From Hydrogenophaga sp. (GTDB taxonomy: Bacteria > Pseudomonadota > Gammaproteobacteria > Burkholderiales > Burkholderiaceae_C): DNA of 64,000 nucleotides. The notes below the pieces were generated by a model that saw nothing but the letters and a program-made list of their open reading frames with translations, did not search any database and was not told the origin of the DNA. Below are positions 61,891 to 64,000 of the stretch, one piece after another; position 1 is the first letter of the stretch, and the number at the start of each line of letters is the position of its first letter. A program made the position numbers and the translations under genes. The DNA is taken from assembly GCF_030373225.1 (NCBI RefSeq), contig NZ_JAUCZG010000015.1, positions 25,632 through 89,631 on the forward strand, in the 5' to 3' direction.

Positions 61891-63519
61891 TTACAACAAC
61901 CACCAAGTCGCCAGTCCGAGGAACGCAAAAAAGCCGATCACGTCGGTCACCGTCGTCAGGACAACGCTGCCTGCCAATGCAGGGTCGATGCCCAGGCGAG
62001 TGAGCATCAGCGGAATCGCCAGTCCCGCCACGGCCGCGCACAGCAAATTGATCAGGATTGCGACGCCGAGTACGCCGCCCAGGCCCCAGTTGCCAAACCA
62101 GGCCACTGCCAACAGGGCGATCACGCTGGACCACAACAGACCGTTGAGAATTGAGATGCCAAGTTCGCGGTTCAACAGATCACGCCAGTTGCCTTTCTGC
62201 ACCTGCCCCAGCGCCAAGCCCCGGATCACCAACGTCAGCGTCTGACTGCCGGCGATGCCTCCCATGCTGGCCACGATGGGCATAAGCACCGCCAGTGCGA
62301 CCAGTTGAGACAGCGTGGCCTGAAATCGACCGATGACCCAAGCCGCCAGGAAAGCCGTCAACAGGTTGATGCCCAGCCACAGCGCACGCCGCCGCGAACT
62401 GACGAGCACCGGCGCGAAGATGTCGGCCTCGTCGTCAAGACCTGCCATCTGCATCATCGTGCGCTCCGAGTCCTCGCGGATCAGGTCAACGACATCGTCG
62501 ACCGTGATGCGGCCCACCAGTCGCGAGGCCGCGTCGACCACCGGCGCCGAGATCAGATCAAAGTTCTGGAACAAGCGCGCCACTTCCGTGCCCGGGGTGT
62601 CGACGGGAATGCTGGCGAGATCGGTGCGCATCACGTCGGCCACATGCGTGTCCAGCCCCGAGGTGACGAGCGCGCTCAGCGGCAGGGCGCCGCGGTAGGT
62701 GCCCTCGCGGTCGACGACCATCAGCACGTCGGTTTGCGGCGGCAGGGTCTCCATTTGTCGAAGGTAGCGCAGCACGGTGCTCACCTTGACATCGGCTCGA
62801 ACTTCGATCACATCGGTATTCATCAGGCCGCCGGCCGCGTCCTCCGGGTAACGCAGCATCGAGTCCAGTTGCTGGCGGCGACGGCCGGTGTTGGCGTTCA
62901 TCAACAGCGCCGCCACCTCGGCTGGCAGCACCTGGATGAGGTCGACCAGGTCGTCCAGCGCAAGCGGCTGCACGGCCGCCAGAAGGTCATCGGGTTCCAG
63001 CTCGGTGGCCAGCGCGCTGCGGATCTCGTCGTGCAGGTAGACGAGCACCTTGCCGCTGCGCTCAACGTCCACCATGCTCCAGACGGTGCTTCGCTCGCGC
63101 GGAGGCAGCGCCTCCAGCAAGCCCGCCACCTTGGCCGGGTGGGTGCCGCGCAGGATCTTGCCCACGCGCTTGAGCTTGCCACGAGCGTAGGCTCGTCGCA
63201 CGGCATCCAGCTGGTTGGGCGCGGTGGTATCGACGGCGGAGTCGTCACTGCTGTCGCTTGCCAGTTGGGCGCGCAGCGCGGGCCTCAGGTGCGGCAGCAC
63301 CCGTTCCTCCATGGGCAGATCGATCTGCTGCCACAGAGACAGCCGCTGCTCCGGCGCAAGGCGCTCGAGCAGGGCCGCGACCATCGCGGGGTGCATGCGC
63401 TGCAGCAGCTTGCGCACACGCTTGTTCCGCCCCTCGTCAATGGCCTGAACGATGTGCTCGCTGTCAGTGCGGCCTTGCAGCACAGTGTCGGTTTCAGCCT
63501 TGGTGTCGTCGTTTTTCAT
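61891..63519 (-). CDS. mgtE: Magnesium transporter MgtE
   Basis: This 542-residue Mg2+ channel-transporter is longer than the usual 450 residues because its N-terminal superhelical domain is extended. Two similar blocks are visible (VRKLLQRMHPAMVAALLERLAPEQR and LKRVGKILRGTHPAKVAGLLEALPPRER). A pair of CBS domains follows (about 260-370). The C-terminal five-helix pore has SMGGIAGSQTLTLVIRGLALGQ and the conserved PLMLTRLGIDPALAGSVVLTTVTDVIGFFAFLG-type end. The ATG at 63519 is preferred, and open frame upstream to 63735 has no conserved sequence. The stop lies 20 bp before the putative Usp start. Confidence 0.92.
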   Translation of the reverse strand: MKNDDTKAETDTVLQGRTDSEHIVQAIDEGRNKRVRKLLQRMHPAMVAALLERLAPEQRLSLWQQIDLPMEERVLPHLRPALRAQLASDSSDDSAVDTTAPNQLDAVRRAYARGKLKRVGKILRGTHPAKVAGLLEALPPRERSTVWSMVDVERSGKVLVYLHDEIRSALATELEPDDLLAAVQPLALDDLVDLIQVLPAEVAALLMNANTGRRRQQLDSMLRYPEDAAGGLMNTDVIEVRADVKVSTVLRYLRQMETLPPQTDVLMVVDREGTYRGALPLSALVTSGLDTHVADVMRTDLASIPVDTPGTEVARLFQNFDLISAPVVDAASRLVGRITVDDVVDLIREDSERTMMQMAGLDDEADIFAPVLVSSRRRALWLGINLLTAFLAAWVIGRFQATLSQLVALAVLMPIVASMGGIAGSQTLTLVIRGLALGQVQKGNWRDLLNRELGISILNGLLWSSVIALLAVAWFGNWGLGGVLGVAILINLLCAAVAGLAIPLMLTRLGIDPALAGSVVLTTVTDVIGFFAFLGLATWWLL

Positions 63520-63758
63520 GGCCTGATCTGGGCAGCAGCGCTTGCGTTCCGCTGTTCCTGGAAAGTCGCGAGCAAGCGCAGCTTGTGCAGTCGATCTTGC
63601 CATGGCATGGGTCCTTGACGGGGTGGCTGACGCCGTATGGGCACTGGCAGCAGTCGCAGCGAAGTCGAAGACCAGGCGCCGAGGGCAGTTCAAGACTGGT
63701 CTCGGACGTTCGTCGTCGAAGCACCGAATCGTCATGACGGCGCTTTCCCTTCATTGCG

Positions 63759-63844
63759 GCAAGCAGCGCTCGAACGGCCGAAGGTCCTTCCGTACGTGTC
63801 GCTCCCCCGCGTTGGGTGGACTGGGGCGTCCGAGCACTGCTTGC
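63759..63844. repeat. Imperfect 21-bp inverted repeat
   Basis: GCAAGCAGCGCTCGAACGGCC (63759-63779) matches the reverse complement of 63824-63844 at about 18 of 21 positions, with 44 bp between the arms. It lies upstream of mgtE and near the recombinase-like fragment. It could be a mobile-element end, a recombination site or a strong RNA structure. Confidence 0.5.
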
Positions 63845-63878
63845 AACAATGGATCACTGCGGCGTGCGCCTTACGTGG

Positions 63879-63956
63879 TCAGGTCTCCGTCTGCTCGGAG
63901 ATCTCGAGTGCGTCATCGACCTCGATGCCGAGGTATCTCACGGTTGATTCCAGCCT
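63879..63956 (-). pseudogene. C-terminal fragment resembling a tyrosine recombinase
   Basis: The minus strand encodes LESTVRYLGIEVDDALEISEQ and ends in TET-stop at 63879. This is the typical final stretch of small site-specific tyrosine recombinases, where it normally follows GHT/GHS and the catalytic Tyr is in VRYLG. Further upstream the frame meets a TAG near 63983, and the expected GHTK residues are altered, so the gene seems broken at the edge of the window. The family call is from memory of related sequences. Confidence 0.45.
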
Positions 63957-63979
63957 ATGTACTGAAGTCCATAGGCTGG
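63950..63979. repeat. Perfect 10-bp inverted repeat at the recombinase fragment
   Basis: CCAGCCTATG (63950-63959) and CATAGGCTGG (63970-63979) pair perfectly around a 10-base loop. It lies where similarity to recombinases fades, so it may mark a junction, an element end or a structured insertion. Confidence 0.6.
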
Positions 63980-64000
63980 ACTATCTCCCGTGGACGACTA

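Overview
This is a 64-kb stretch of GC-rich bacterial chromosome. Several things point to a betaproteobacterium of the Comamonadaceae, something like Hydrogenophaga or Acidovorax: the protein families, the lptFG / pepA / holC arrangement, a CysB-type regulator coupled to a short CbiX chelatase, branched-chain-type (Liv) transporters beside aromatic catabolism, and intergenic repeats of a kind I associate with that family. This placement is inference from gene content and was not computed. I see no tRNA, rRNA, CRISPR array, complete insertion sequence or prophage. Coding density is high and many neighbours overlap as ATGA or TGATG.

Layout. 1-15 kb holds housekeeping genes: argA, a PIN/RHH toxin-antitoxin pair, hrpA, a Tat-exported Rieske protein, a YbdL-like aminotransferase, cbiX-cysB, lptF-lptG divergent from pepA-holC, and a lone lipoprotein-type amino-acid binding protein. 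15-18.5 kb (minus strand) is a tightly overlapping four-gene chain: GAF/PAS histidine kinase, response regulator and two half-length chromate transporters. 18.7-25.3 kb is fatty-acid or acyl-CoA oxidation (thiolase, FadB-type multifunctional enzyme, SDR, divergent acyl-CoA dehydrogenase) plus a LysR regulator. 25.3-29.6 kb has an unknown protein, a gspA-gspB-ABC ATPase operon and a bactofilin. 29.7-33 kb is an aromatic or acyl catabolic cluster: crotonase, divergent from FAD monooxygenase-DUF2783-MarR, with twin palindromic operators between them. 33-37 kb has ygiQ, a cold-shock/DUF1294 membrane protein and a ParD-like antitoxin next to a wrecked zeta-type toxin. 36.8-44.6 kb is 4-hydroxybenzoate metabolism (pobA, an IclR-type pobR, a CoA transferase) beside a complete LivKHMGF-type ABC importer.

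44.7-59.4 kb is the most distinctive part, a sulfur and persulfide-handling region. At its centre, 51763-51797 is a perfect 14-bp-arm palindrome that also carries two mirror-image sigma70 promoters, lying between a metallo-beta-lactamase (persulfide dioxygenase-like) gene and an ArsR/BigR-like repressor gene. The rightward arm encodes the repressor, two YeeE/YedE halves, a DUF442 sulfurtransferase-like protein and a SulP transporter. The leftward arm encodes the MBL protein, an OsmC protein, a hydrolase, an Lgt-like/TlpA fusion, a methyltransferase and a Crp/Fnr regulator. Further left are a 1-Cys-type peroxiredoxin, periplasmic DsrE, rhodanese and flavodoxin. To the right are SOUL and an orphan AtpQ-like protein, then a flavocytochrome-c-type sulfide dehydrogenase flavoprotein divergent from a glutaredoxin-CcdA fusion. 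The window closes with an SLC13/TrkA-C transporter, a universal stress protein, an MgtE magnesium transporter, and a 3' fragment resembling a tyrosine recombinase next to strong inverted repeats.
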